A stretch of 64,000 nt of DNA from Cytophagales bacterium (GCA_013299045.1 JAAFJX010000009.1:1-64000); one strand, 5' to 3'. Positions 36,206 through 45,697 are shown, counted from the stretch's first letter. Notes: generated from the letters alone by a model not told the origin. A program made the numbers and translations.

Positions 36206-36445
36206 TAGTCGTCCCTAAAAATATATCTAAGATATTTGTTATCAGTAAATTAAACAAGTATTTCAACTTTAGAACATCTTAATTCTTAGCCTATTTTGTC
36301 AAATAACTGGTAAAACCGCAAGGGCTTTTTAAGTCCTGTACTGCCTCGCATCAGACAAAAGCGAATGGCTCAAATGTCAGAGGGTGAGATTTTTTGTGCA
36401 ACCATGTTTGGTAAAAGCACCCCAATCAAAGAAAAGCCATTCAAA
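36206..36445 (+). repeat. IS-end-like intergenic repeat, copy B
   Basis: Starts TAGTCGTCCCTAAAAATA and shares about 240 bases with the element at 58818, including ATCAGTAAATTAAACAAG, CTGCCTCGCATCAGACAAAA, and the inner pair GAATGGCT ... AGCCATTC. No matching right end was found. It fills most of the ftsH to TonB-receptor gap (36102-36628). Confidence 0.75.
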
Positions 36446-36628
36446 ATCTTGGGTATTCTTAAAATAATTCAATGATAAAGGCTTAATTGGTCAGATATGT
36501 CTTGTAGAAAACGTTTGCAGGTACTGCCAGATGGTTTTTCTGAAGCATAGTTATCTTATTTGTACTTGTTGCGCAAACAAAAAACGACTTTTTGGGTTTA
36601 AGAGGCTGTTTCTCATTCACTCCTATCC

Positions 36629-39097
36629 ATGTTATTCTACAAAAAACTTCAAAAGTATTGCGGTATTCTGTTTTTTTTGGCGGGCTTGCTATTATGCTCC
36701 AATAGCTTTGCACAGCGAACAGGTATCATTACAGGAACCGTTCTGGACAAAAACACGCAAGAAGCACTGCCCGGCGTTACCATTAAAATTGAAAATACTA
36801 CCACAGGCACACTTACCGATACGGAAGGACTTTTTAGGCTTGAAAACGTCCCTACAGGGAGTATTAATCTCGTGGCGAGCTTTGTGGGCTACAAAACCGA
36901 AACACGTTACAATCTGGTCGTTACATCTGGTAACATCCTCACAGTCAAGATAGAATTGCTTGAGGAGGTAAGCCAGTTGGACGAAGTGGTGGTAACTTTT
37001 AATCGCTCTATTTCGGTTGCCAGTACCCAAACGCCTTTATCCATTCAGAGCCTTTCTACCGAAGAAATAAAGAGTAATCCGGGCGGGAACTTTGATATTT
37101 CTCGTGTCATTCAGAGCCTGCCTGGTGTAGGCGGTACTACTGGCGGTGGGGGGTTTCGCAACGACATCGTTATTCGCGGTGGTGCGCCGAACGAAAATGT
37201 TTATTATCTGGATGGTGTAGAGATTCCCGTCATCAACCATTTTTCTACCCAAGGTAGCGCTGGCGGCCCTACTGGTATGCTGAACGTGTCTTTTATAGAA
37301 GATGTAACGCTCACTACCAGTAGTTTTGATGCGCGATACGATAACGCCATGGCCTCTGTTTTGCAGTTCAAACAGCGCGACGGCAACAAAGAGCGTTTTC
37401 AAGGTAATTTTCGCCTCAGCGGTACAGAAGCTGCCCTGACCCTAGAAGGGCCTGTTGGCAAAAAGACTAGCTACTTGGTGTCAGCACGCCGTTCTTATCT
37501 ACAATTTTTGTTTGCTCTTATTGATTTGCCTATCCGCCCCAACTACTGGGACTTTCAGTACAAAGTTACCCATAAACTGAACACCAAAACAACGCTAACC
37601 GCTATTGGTGTGGGTGCTATTGATGAGTTTAGCTTTGGAGTGCCGCGCGAAAGCTCACCTTCCAAGGAGTACGTCCTTCGCGCCACGCCCAGCATCGAAC
37701 AATGGAACTACACGACGGGCTTTATTCTGAAAAGGCTCATTCCTAAAGGATTCTGGGACATAGCCCTTAGCCGCAACGACTTCAACAATAGCATAGACCG
37801 CTTTGAAGATGGAAAAGAAGAAGAAAGTGGCAGAATTTTGAAAATACGTTCGCGTGAGGCAGAAAATAAATTAAGGTTTAACTTGACTAAAAACACAGGC
37901 GCATGGAAGCATCAATTCGGTTTGGCAGCTCAGTATGTTCAATTTACAAATGATACCTACAACCGCATTCTCAAAGTCATTAGGGACTCTAGCGGCAACT
38001 TGATTCAGCCTGCCTTAGAAGTGAATTTCAGCACGGCCATCAATTTTGCACGTTTTGGGGTTTATTACCAAACTTCCAGAGCCTTTTTGAGCGATAAATT
38101 GCGCTTTTCGGCTGGCATCAGGACAGACATGAATACCTTTACAGACAAGGGCATGAATCCGCTTGAAGCTATTTCGCCGCGTGTGGCGCTTTCCTACTCG
38201 CTTAGCACCACTCTGAACGCCAATTTGTCGGTGGGGCAGTATTATAAAATGCCAATTTACACCGTGCTGGGCTACCAAGACTCTAGCGGCAGCTTTGCCA
38301 ATAAAAACAGCCGTTATATGCAATCTACGCACTACACAGGTGGTTTTGAGTGGATCCCGCGGGCCAGTACGCGGTTCACGATGGAAGGTTTCTATAAAGA
38401 TTATCGTCGCTATCCAGTTTCGGTTCGCGATGGCATTTCGTTGGCAAATCTGGGTGGAGATTTTAGTGTAGTGGGCAATGAGGCTGTTACGCCAAATGGC
38501 AGAGGTCGCGCTTATGGTTTTGAGTTTTTTGCGCAACAAAAACTCACAAAGGGCACTTTTGCGGTGTTTTCATATACCTTTGTGCGAAGCGAGTTTACCG
38601 GAACAGATACCGAAAAGTTCATTGCCTCTGCATGGGACAGCCGCCATTTGGTATCCGCGCTTTTTGGTCAAAAATTGGGCAAGGGCTGGGAGTTAGGACT
38701 AAAGTACCGTTTTGCGGGCGGAGCGCCCTTTACCCCGTTTGACTTAGCTGCCTCGCAACGCAACTATGCCACTTTTGGTGTGGGTATTTTAGACAACAGC
38801 CGCTTGAATGCAGAGCGTTTGGGTAGTTTTAACCAACTAGATTTCCGCATAGACAAAAAATGGAACTTTAAACGCGCTACTTTTGACTTATTTTTGGATA
38901 TTACCAACTTCAGCGCACCTTTTACGAATAATCCGGCTTTCCCGCAATATACCTTTGAGCGCAATGCAGACAACAGCGGTTTTGCTACCAACGATGGCCA
39001 GCCTCTGTCTGCAGACGGCAGCAATGCTATTCCGCTCATTCTGGACGACGAAGCCGACACCCTTATTCCCACCATTGGCTTTATCATAGAATTTTAG
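36629..39097 (+). CDS. TonB-dependent receptor with carboxypeptidase-regulatory N-domain
   Basis: An 822-residue outer-membrane receptor. The signal peptide ends NSFAQ, the CarboxypepD_reg domain covers about residues 34-115 (GTVLDKNTQEALPGVTIKIE), and the plug covers about 130-240 (IQSLPGVGGTTGGGGFRNDI, VIRGGAPNENVYYLDGVEIP). The barrel follows, ending IIEF. The architecture matches the receptor at 25843, but the sequences differ throughout, so they are distant paralogues. No SusD-like, siderophore or vitamin genes are adjacent, so the substrate is unknown. It is monocistronic with a strong terminator. Confidence 0.92.
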   Translation: MLFYKKLQKYCGILFFLAGLLLCSNSFAQRTGIITGTVLDKNTQEALPGVTIKIENTTTGTLTDTEGLFRLENVPTGSINLVASFVGYKTETRYNLVVTSGNILTVKIELLEEVSQLDEVVVTFNRSISVASTQTPLSIQSLSTEEIKSNPGGNFDISRVIQSLPGVGGTTGGGGFRNDIVIRGGAPNENVYYLDGVEIPVINHFSTQGSAGGPTGMLNVSFIEDVTLTTSSFDARYDNAMASVLQFKQRDGNKERFQGNFRLSGTEAALTLEGPVGKKTSYLVSARRSYLQFLFALIDLPIRPNYWDFQYKVTHKLNTKTTLTAIGVGAIDEFSFGVPRESSPSKEYVLRATPSIEQWNYTTGFILKRLIPKGFWDIALSRNDFNNSIDRFEDGKEEESGRILKIRSREAENKLRFNLTKNTGAWKHQFGLAAQYVQFTNDTYNRILKVIRDSSGNLIQPALEVNFSTAINFARFGVYYQTSRAFLSDKLRFSAGIRTDMNTFTDKGMNPLEAISPRVALSYSLSTTLNANLSVGQYYKMPIYTVLGYQDSSGSFANKNSRYMQSTHYTGGFEWIPRASTRFTMEGFYKDYRRYPVSVRDGISLANLGGDFSVVGNEAVTPNGRGRAYGFEFFAQQKLTKGTFAVFSYTFVRSEFTGTDTEKFIASAWDSRHLVSALFGQKLGKGWELGLKYRFAGGAPFTPFDLAASQRNYATFGVGILDNSRLNAERLGSFNQLDFRIDKKWNFKRATFDLFLDITNFSAPFTNNPAFPQYTFERNADNSGFATNDGQPLSADGSNAIPLILDDEADTLIPTIGFIIEF

Positions 39098-39119
39098 GCG
39101 CGAAAATGCCATAATCAAA

Positions 39120-39162
39120 AAAAAAATCCTGTTTTAGATTATTTCTGAAACAGGATTTTTTT
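39120..39162 (+). terminator. Intrinsic terminator of TonB receptor gene
   Basis: A 15-bp perfect stem (39120-39134 with 39148-39162) built on ATCCTGTTT/AAACAGGAT has A and T tracts. Confidence 0.85.
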
Positions 39163-39165
39163 AGG

Positions 39166-39263
39166 TAGTCTTCCCTGAAAATATATCTAAGATATTTTAA
39201 AGCTAAAAATATTAGTTAATTTGTTGATAATAAATGTTTTATGTACTTTTTCAGGAACGACTA
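39166..39263 (+). mobile_element. MITE-like element, 98 bp
   Basis: Both ends of the window's repeat family meet within 98 bases. The left end is TAGTCTTCCCTGAAAATA; the right end is TTTTTCAGGAACGACTA, whose reverse complement starts TAGTCGTTCCTGAAAA. The interior contains TTAATTTGTTGATAATAAA. There is no coding capacity. It starts 4 bases after the preceding terminator. Confidence 0.7.
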
Positions 39264-39264
39264 T

Positions 39265-39312
39265 TTAACTTGCTGACAATAAAATATTTATATGTTTTTT
39301 TAAGGACAACCA
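39265..39312 (+). repeat. Solitary right end of the same repeat family
   Basis: TTTAACTTGCTGACAATAAA ... TTTTTTTAAGGACAACCA matches the right-end consensus. It stops 1 base before the stop codon complement of the minus-strand gene at 39314. Confidence 0.6.
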
Positions 39313-39313
39313 T

Positions 39314-41554
39314 TTATTTGGCATTCCGCATTTTGCGCAGCCGTTTTTCGTAGGTTTCTATGAGCTTCCAATACACAACAGGAATATCTACAATATATTC
39401 AGCCTCAATGACATAAAGTATAGTGTCTTTGTTGGCGCTAAATTCACAGACGCTCTGAGTTCCAAATAGTATGGTGTCAGTACCAAAAAAGTCTGTCTTT
39501 TTGAGCTTGGCAATACGCTTTTCTTCATAAATAACCTCTATTTCACCTTTTAGTATCATATAAAGGCACTCTTTGGGGCTTAGCACCACCATTTGCCCTT
39601 GCGGCACTTCCATAGGCTGCATTCTTTGCGCTATTCCCGAAAGTATAGGGAAAGACACGACTTCCCCAAATAACCAGGTAGTTTCCAAAAACACAATATT
39701 GGCTTCCAGAAGGCGCAAATCTTCATATAGCTTATTGCGCTCCACAAAATCGTGATAGGCTTCCGAGGGAAGTTCTAAAACACTGATATTGCTGGCAGCC
39801 CAGTAGGTTTCTAGTGCGTCCATGCCCAAAAAGTCAGAGTAGAAGCCTATCAAGGAGCCTGCCGAAAATACATGAACTCCACCTGACTGCGAATCCGTAA
39901 ACTCTACAGAGCCAGTCAGCAGCAAGTAAACGTAACGATTCACCTGCCCTTTTCTGTAAATCATAGAACCTGCATTGAAAGAGCGTATGGGGTGGTTGAG
40001 GAGGTAGCTTATTTCGTAGCTTGGCGCTTTGGGAAAGTAAAAACTAAGGTGCTGGTATGCAAAATCGGCCAGATAATCACGCGAGGCCGGAATGAGTACG
40101 TCTGCCATACCAAAGGCAGAGGAAGAGCCTATTTCGCGCTGGCTCATGGTAAGTGGCTTATGTGTGTGTGCCAGAATGATTTTATCGGACTTATCGTGCC
40201 TAAAGTCCTCATGGTCTCCGTGTATAAGGCCGCCTCCTATGTCAATTTTTTTGAGATTGGCCGGGGCTAAATAATGCTCTTTTACTTTTTTGAAGCGCTC
40301 AAGGCTAATCTGAGGGTCGTTAGCTACCATCTTGCTAAAGGTATTAAGCGCCACTATGTCAGCCAAATGAGCATACACTTTGTACTCACCGTCCCAGCGT
40401 GCTCTAAAAAAGAAGATATTGGTTTCAACGGGGTGTGGAGAATAAATAGGCATAATTTCTAGCCCTTCTACGGCGTTCCAGATGTCAAATTCAAGGTCGC
40501 AGATGTCAAAAAAACTAGAAAAATGTTCTTCTTTGATGGACATAAGTGCGCACAATTTTTTGGTAACAGCACTCCGCACCAACGGCGTAGCAAAATACTT
40601 GAAGCGCCTGTCCGTACGAATGAGCGTGGTTAGCCCTGCAAAATGGTCGTCGTGGGCGTGTGTATGAAAAATGCCTTCAATTTCATTCATGCTGATTCCT
40701 AAATAGTTGAGTGTAGCCGAAATATTAGGCCCCGCATCTATAAGATACACTTTCCCTTGAAAAATGAGCACGGCTGCCATGCAAGGACGGTGTATGTCCC
40801 AGCCGTCGCCTTCGCCTGAATGCACTACCGCCATATATTCGCGCCTAACAGTATGAAAACCAAGCTGATAAGGCGCTTCATATTTTTCATTTGGCTGTAA
40901 GTTTAAGTCCACTTGTACCTTTTCATCTTTATAAGAAATTTCGTACTTGTTTAGCCCCAGGCGTTTAACAAAAACCGAGTTACGAAGTTCTACTGGCTTG
41001 CTGCCCAAAAAGCGGTTATCTAAGAGTTCATTTGCAGAGGATATTTTGCCAAAAGCAAAGTTGAGCTTAATGCGCATCATTTCTTCGGCTAGCTTAGGTT
41101 CAATGCCCGCGTCCATGATTTCTTGCAGATTGACAAGGCCATAGTTTCCTCTAAAAATATATTCAATTTGGGCGCGTACCTGCTCTTCAAGACCAATCAA
41201 CATAGGTTTTACACCTGTGTTGTTGGGGTGGTTCGGAATAATCATGCCTTGCAAATAAAGCATTTGCAGAACAGGAAACTCCGTCAGGTTAGAAAATGAA
41301 CCATTCTGAATGAGTACGTCTGACAGCAAAATAGCATTAGGCCCAGATTCAAAAGAAACCCCGCTCGTATCTTGCGATTCTACAAGACCTCGTTTTTTGA
41401 GGTGCTTGACGGTGTCGGCAGGGCAGCCGCAGAGCAAATAGATTTGCGCTTCGGGCACTTCCACCCAATAAATGCCCGTACTCACCTTAATCTTTTTAAT
41501 CTTAGTATTGACTAAGGCTGGAGAGGGCGAGGCTTGTTTGTCGCGGCTGGTCAT
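39314..41554 (-). CDS. Metallo-beta-lactamase fold protein with two cyclic-nucleotide-binding-like domains
   Basis: A ~746-residue cytosolic protein. An N-terminal ~200-residue region of unknown function precedes a metallo-beta-lactamase domain with the metal motif H299-x-H301-x-D303-H304 (in HTHAHDDH), then SPHPVETNIFFF, the Asp of HLADIV and a late His in ILAHTHKP. Two cNMP-binding-like beta-rolls follow (about 515-615: SMIYRKGQVNRYVYLLLTGS; about 645-735: MVVLSPKECLYMILKGEIEV). Such a build suggests a hydrolase or oxygen/redox-type diiron centre gated by a ligand-binding sensor module; ligand and substrate are unknown. ATG 41554 was chosen: a TTG 30 bases upstream overlaps the -7 element. 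Confidence 0.85.
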   Translation of the reverse strand: MTSRDKQASPSPALVNTKIKKIKVSTGIYWVEVPEAQIYLLCGCPADTVKHLKKRGLVESQDTSGVSFESGPNAILLSDVLIQNGSFSNLTEFPVLQMLYLQGMIIPNHPNNTGVKPMLIGLEEQVRAQIEYIFRGNYGLVNLQEIMDAGIEPKLAEEMMRIKLNFAFGKISSANELLDNRFLGSKPVELRNSVFVKRLGLNKYEISYKDEKVQVDLNLQPNEKYEAPYQLGFHTVRREYMAVVHSGEGDGWDIHRPCMAAVLIFQGKVYLIDAGPNISATLNYLGISMNEIEGIFHTHAHDDHFAGLTTLIRTDRRFKYFATPLVRSAVTKKLCALMSIKEEHFSSFFDICDLEFDIWNAVEGLEIMPIYSPHPVETNIFFFRARWDGEYKVYAHLADIVALNTFSKMVANDPQISLERFKKVKEHYLAPANLKKIDIGGGLIHGDHEDFRHDKSDKIILAHTHKPLTMSQREIGSSSAFGMADVLIPASRDYLADFAYQHLSFYFPKAPSYEISYLLNHPIRSFNAGSMIYRKGQVNRYVYLLLTGSVEFTDSQSGGVHVFSAGSLIGFYSDFLGMDALETYWAASNISVLELPSEAYHDFVERNKLYEDLRLLEANIVFLETTWLFGEVVSFPILSGIAQRMQPMEVPQGQMVVLSPKECLYMILKGEIEVIYEEKRIAKLKKTDFFGTDTILFGTQSVCEFSANKDTILYVIEAEYIVDIPVVYWKLIETYEKRLRKMRNAK

Positions 41555-41581
41555 CTGGCTTTCAAAAGAAAATGTTTTGAG

Positions 41582-41589
41582 CAAATATA
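41582..41589 (-). promoter_or_regulatory. Bacteroidota -7 element (TATATTTG)
   Basis: Minus-strand TAnnTTTG, 28 bases upstream of the chosen ATG at 41554. Confidence 0.6.
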
Positions 41590-41922
41590 AAGACTCTTTC
41601 TAAACTAACAAAAAAAATGGTCATTTTACTCAGACTTCCGCTTCAAATTATCTATCCTTCGGTATGAGTTATTGCTCAAGTTTAGCTCGCTTTTCTTGGT
41701 GGTGAGTGAGATTTTGAGAAGTTTTTTTTTATACAAAAAGCACCAAAAACATAGGATTTTTCAAGAAAATATGCTTTATTATGAATGAAACTTAGACTTT
41801 ACGACGACTCAAAGAGCTTGATTTCGGTTTCAGCTACTCTTTGGAAGACCATTGGGTGCGTTCAAGGTGAACCCCAGTTGCCTACTACTGTTCGTTTATA
41901 AAAAGCAGGCATTTTTGATTGC
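41590..41922. other. Intergenic region between MBL-cNMP gene and marR-like gene
   Basis: 333 bases without a recognisable gene. It includes a minus-strand copy of the TTTTGTATAAAAAAA motif at 41722-41740. Nothing else was seen. Confidence 0.4.
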
Positions 41923-42354
41923 TTATTGGCCAACGTTTGATATAATTTTAGAAAGGATGCTATTCAGGAGTTCAATATCATGCTGCGATAGGCCTGTGAG
42001 CGCTGCCGTGCGGTTGTTGTTGATAATTGGCTCAAGCAATTTGATAACGTTCCTACCCTCTTGGGACAGAGTTAGCTCAAAGCGTCTTCGGTCTTCTTTG
42101 TGGAAATCGCGTATCAAGTAACCGTTTTTTACCAAAAGTTCTATGATTCTGGTAATAGAAGCAAAGTCCTTAAATACCTTTAGCGCCAGTTGTTGCTGGC
42201 TCATGTTTGCATTATCCTGAATCGTTTTAAGGACGAGCCACTGGTCAATGGTGATATTAAAACCTGCATTTTTGATATTCTTTTGTGCGAATTGCCGATA
42301 AGTTTTGATGGCTTTCTCTATGCTGTAAAAAATGATTTTATCTAACTTGTCCAT
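41923..42354 (-). CDS. MarR-family transcriptional regulator
   Basis: A 143-residue winged-helix regulator. Residues 1-35 form the dimerisation helices. The DNA-binding winged helix (about 38-105) contains MSQQQLALKVFKDFASITRI and LVKNGYLIRDFHKEDRRRFE, where the DRR wing motif is characteristic of MarR proteins. The C-terminal helices complete the dimer interface. Members usually respond to small aromatic or oxidative ligands and repress neighbouring genes, but no adjacent target is evident: the next gene downstream on this strand is 368 bases away. The 42355-42567 gap behind the YfhO gene holds no recognised signal. Confidence 0.88.
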   Translation of the reverse strand: MDKLDKIIFYSIEKAIKTYRQFAQKNIKNAGFNITIDQWLVLKTIQDNANMSQQQLALKVFKDFASITRIIELLVKNGYLIRDFHKEDRRRFELTLSQEGRNVIKLLEPIINNNRTAALTGLSQHDIELLNSILSKIISNVGQ

Positions 42355-42567
42355 CTTTTTTTTGATGTAAATATATTTGATGTGTCAATAAAAATGCGAG
42401 GCATATAATGCTAGCCTGGTGCAAAGTGTATCTGCTCCTTCTGCTGTCCAGCATTTTGTTATCAAGAGTTCTCCTTTTTGGTAGGTTTCTTGCTTTCTGG
42501 GCTTCCTTTAGGGTGTAAAATCAAATATTTTCATAAAACCGCCTTCAATAAGTCAAACATCAATTAT

Positions 42568-45069
42568 CTAGGCTACAGGCTCATCATTTTTAGCTTTGAA
42601 AGTGCCCCAAAAAACCATTGCTAGCGCCACCAATACCCAAACGCATACCAAATATGAGCTTACAAGCGTATAAAAAGCGCCTTTTTCATAGGAATCCGAC
42701 TCAAAGGTAAAGGTAATGGTATGTTTGCCTTTGGGTATTTCCATACCGCGCAGCACAAAGTTTACACCCAGTATCTCTGCATCTTTGCCGTCAATTTGAG
42801 CCTTCCAGCCTTCAGGATAATAAATTTCTGAAAAAACTACAAAACCGTCTGCACTATTATTGCTTTCATAAACAATTTTGTTGGAGGCAAATTCTTTGAT
42901 AAGGACAGAACGGCTGCTGTCAGCACTGTAAACGCTCTGCTTGGCCTTAAACCTACTCGCATCTAGAATGGCGTAGTTCCGCAAATTAACTTGGCCTAGG
43001 GCTTTTATCTCCTCGTCTGCATTTTGTACCAAACGGAGGCTATCCACAAACCATGCTGCACCAAGGGCGGCCGGGTTCTGTAAAACAGCATTTTCCTCGT
43101 CGCCGAACTTAAAATAGCGCGTGTTGAGCATATTCAAAACGGGAATACCACTGAAGGTAATTTTGTTAATATCACCTTTTGAAGCATTCAGCATATTGCC
43201 AAAGCCTTGTATTTCCGTTTGTAAAGTGCGTTCTGTTAAGTCTTGATAACGGCGCATTTTGGCGGCAAAGTAGCCGCCCACTGAGCGGTGATGAATGGAC
43301 ACAGAGGCATCTTGGAAGGGGTCGTTCATAGTCAGGACGCGATAGGCCAAGGCTTTATCGGTTTTGATTTTGAGGTCTGCAGGCGAGGCCACGGCTGTTT
43401 TTTGGGCAATGTTCTCTTCAAAATCGGTAGCCAACAAATAGCGTTTTCCAATAAGCCAGAGGTCGCCTACCATGAGCAAGCCAATGCCCAAAAGACCTAG
43501 CTCCTTGCTCAATTTTTGGTTCATAATAGCCCATAAAAGCCCAACAGAAACTGCAATCAAACAAAAAGTACGAATAGAGTCATGGCGAAGGAGGTATTTG
43601 CGGTCTGCCAAAACAGCGTCCAGAATGCCCCCTAAACGTGGGTCTATCTCCGGGTTTTGTACGCTCACTATACCAGTACCTATCAGGCCAACAAGCAAGG
43701 CAATACCAGCTGTTGGTGCAGCAGCATAGAGCAATTTATTCTGAAAAACTTTGTCCCACTTTTCTTCACAGGCCCACTCCAAAGCCAAGCCACCGAGTAG
43801 TGCAACCAATAAAACCGTGATGCTCAAAGCCATAGACACCGAGCGGAACTTGTTAAAACCAGGTAGGTTATCAAATAAAAAATAGTTAAATGTAGCAAAA
43901 TTATCGCCCCAGCCAAAGAAAAGGGTTATGATACAGCCCGCAATAATCCAGTAGCGAAGACGGTCTTCTAAGGCCACACAGCCCAGCGCAAACAAGAAGC
44001 AGAGAATTGCGCCCGCATAGATTGGCCCTGCCGTAAAAGGCTGTCTGCCATGATAAAGCGGAATAGAGGCTATCATTTCTTCAGCTTGCATGGGTGAGCC
44101 TTGGCTCGCAATCATTTTGTAGGTTTCGGACTTATCAGAGAGCTTTTCGGAACTTGAGCCTCCATAAAGCCCTGGTATCAATAAAGTGAAAGATTCGCCT
44201 ATACCCTGACTCCAGCCAAAGGCATAATCCTTATCCAAGCCCTCTGCACCCTTTTTTTCACCCGCTAGTGGCGTGAGTTGCGCCGAGCCACGTGTGGAGT
44301 AGGGCGTGTATTCAAGCGTGGTGAGTAAGTGCCCAGCATAGGTGGCTGCACCCAAACCCACCGAAATAAGAAGCACAGCCGCATGGACACCAAATTCTTT
44401 GAAAGCCTTTTGTTGAAAAGCAAAAAACACCTCGCTAAGGCCATAAAAAGCACAGACAAAGGCCAGGTAGTAGGTAATTTGAGGGTGGGCGGCGCGGAGC
44501 TCTAGGGTCATAGCAAGCGCCATCAAAGCCCCTCCAAGCCATATTTTTTGGCGATGCAAAACAAGGTGCATAGCGCCCAGAATCAATGGACAATAGCCAA
44601 TAGCACGGAGCTTTGTAACGTGCCCTACATCAATCAGAATTAGGTTATAAGTGGTCAGAGAGAAGCCCGCCGCTACACCCGCTGCTATAAGAGGCCGAAC
44701 CCCAAAGCATAAGAGCATAAGATACGTACAAAGCATAGGCAAAAACACCAAATGTGCAGAACCATTGTCTGCAAAAAAGCCGTAAGTAGCCTTTTCAATA
44801 ATGGTGATGGGGCCGTAATCAAATTTTGAAAAAATAAGATACCCCGGCATACCGCCAAACATTCTAGCATTCCACATACAAACCTCACCAGTTTTGTTGT
44901 AAAATTCTGCCTGGTCAGCCACCATACCCTGATACTTGAGCATATCGTCCTGCCTAATCTTTTTGTTATCAAGTAGTTCAGCCTTGAAGTAAAAAAACGT
45001 GAGGGCATAGAAAAACAAAATAGCCAAGCCGTGTGGCAACAAGGATTTAGGGTCAAAGGACTTGCTCAT
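42568..45069 (-). CDS. YfhO-family polytopic membrane protein
   Basis: The ~833-residue inner-membrane protein has about a dozen hydrophobic helices in the first ~550 residues and a final pair near the C-terminus (YTLVSSYLVCVWVLVALAMVF). A ~230-residue extracytoplasmic domain sits between them (FSEIYYPEGWKAQIDGKDAE, FVLRGMEIPKGKHTITFTF). The early GVRPLIAAGVAAGFSLTTYN and the extracytoplasmic EIYYPEGWKA/GKHTITF patterns are typical of YfhO proteins, which are GT-C-fold glycosyltransferase relatives proposed to glycosylate lipoteichoic acids or surface glycans. The substrate in this Gram-negative is unknown. ATG 45069 was chosen over a TTG two codons upstream. Confidence 0.88.
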   Translation of the reverse strand: MSKSFDPKSLLPHGLAILFFYALTFFYFKAELLDNKKIRQDDMLKYQGMVADQAEFYNKTGEVCMWNARMFGGMPGYLIFSKFDYGPITIIEKATYGFFADNGSAHLVFLPMLCTYLMLLCFGVRPLIAAGVAAGFSLTTYNLILIDVGHVTKLRAIGYCPLILGAMHLVLHRQKIWLGGALMALAMTLELRAAHPQITYYLAFVCAFYGLSEVFFAFQQKAFKEFGVHAAVLLISVGLGAATYAGHLLTTLEYTPYSTRGSAQLTPLAGEKKGAEGLDKDYAFGWSQGIGESFTLLIPGLYGGSSSEKLSDKSETYKMIASQGSPMQAEEMIASIPLYHGRQPFTAGPIYAGAILCFLFALGCVALEDRLRYWIIAGCIITLFFGWGDNFATFNYFLFDNLPGFNKFRSVSMALSITVLLVALLGGLALEWACEEKWDKVFQNKLLYAAAPTAGIALLVGLIGTGIVSVQNPEIDPRLGGILDAVLADRKYLLRHDSIRTFCLIAVSVGLLWAIMNQKLSKELGLLGIGLLMVGDLWLIGKRYLLATDFEENIAQKTAVASPADLKIKTDKALAYRVLTMNDPFQDASVSIHHRSVGGYFAAKMRRYQDLTERTLQTEIQGFGNMLNASKGDINKITFSGIPVLNMLNTRYFKFGDEENAVLQNPAALGAAWFVDSLRLVQNADEEIKALGQVNLRNYAILDASRFKAKQSVYSADSSRSVLIKEFASNKIVYESNNSADGFVVFSEIYYPEGWKAQIDGKDAEILGVNFVLRGMEIPKGKHTITFTFESDSYEKGAFYTLVSSYLVCVWVLVALAMVFWGTFKAKNDEPVA

Positions 45070-45109
45070 ACACAATAAGAATGCGGATTAGGAAAGTATT
45101 TTTAGCGGC

Positions 45110-45117
45110 CAAAGGTA
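45110..45117 (-). promoter_or_regulatory. Bacteroidota -7 element (TACCTTTG)
   Basis: Minus-strand TAnnTTTG, 41 bases upstream of the YfhO ATG. Confidence 0.6.
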
Positions 45118-45362
45118 AATAAAATTTTTTAAAAATAGCGTTTTACTTAGATTATACTCCCGATAAACGCATCAGAAACTCTGCCATAACCAATATATGA
45201 TTTCATTCACTTGATACAAACTTTTTACCCTTTATGCGTTCATCAAAATACAGGTAGAGATGCGCTTAATACGGATTAGGCAGATAAAAACAGATGTTTA
45301 AAATCCGTAAAAATCAGCACAATGTGCGTTATCCGTGTGCAAATAAAAACAACATAAGTCGT

Positions 45363-45578
45363 ATGGAACTACTACACAAAGAAATTACAGACAAAGTGCT
45401 GAAAACTTTTTACCAAGTTTACAATGAATTGGGATTTGGTTTTTTAGAAAGAGTTTACCAAAATGCAATGTTTTACGAACTCAAAGCACAAGGCTTTACT
45501 TGTGAAACCGAAAAACCTATTAAAGTCTGTTATAAAAACAAGCTCTTAATTAACCTCTCTAAGAGATGTAAGTTTTAG
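45363..45578 (+). pseudogene. GxxExxY protein, 5' fragment interrupted by an inverted-repeat element
   Basis: ATG 45363 opens MELLHKEITDKVLKTFYQVY followed by NELGFGFLERVYQNAMFYEL, the signature of the GxxExxY family (here G-F-L-E-R-V-Y), and TEKPIKVCYKN. Family members run to about 125-135 residues with a nuclease-like (PDDEXK-type) core. Here the match stops at about residue 60, where the left inverted repeat of the 45541-46016 element begins, and the frame ends 12 codons later. The expected second half (ADLxVE...ELKAVE) was not found beyond the element. The biochemical function of the family is unknown. Confidence 0.8.
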
Positions 45579-45635
45579 GAAGCGAATAATTGTACTTTTC
45601 TAAGATAGAGGCTTTACTTTTAAAGTACGGCCAAC

Positions 45636-45679
45636 TACGGCTATGATACGGCTATCATACGGCTATCCTATGGCTAAGG
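45636..45679. repeat. 11-bp tandem repeat, four units
   Basis: TACGGCTATGA, TACGGCTATCA, TACGGCTATCC and a degenerate TATGGCTAAGG at exact 11-base spacing. Confidence 0.85.
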
Positions 45680-45697
45680 CAAAATAGGACAAAAGGT

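Noticed and set aside
38015-38539. 174-codon minus-strand ORF inside the second TonB receptor gene
   Set aside because: The receptor frame is clearly the real one; the antisense frame shows no family features.
45636-45679. Tandem 11-bp repeats as a possible CRISPR or iteron array
   Set aside because: Units are contiguous without spacers and too short for CRISPR; no replication gene nearby to support iterons.
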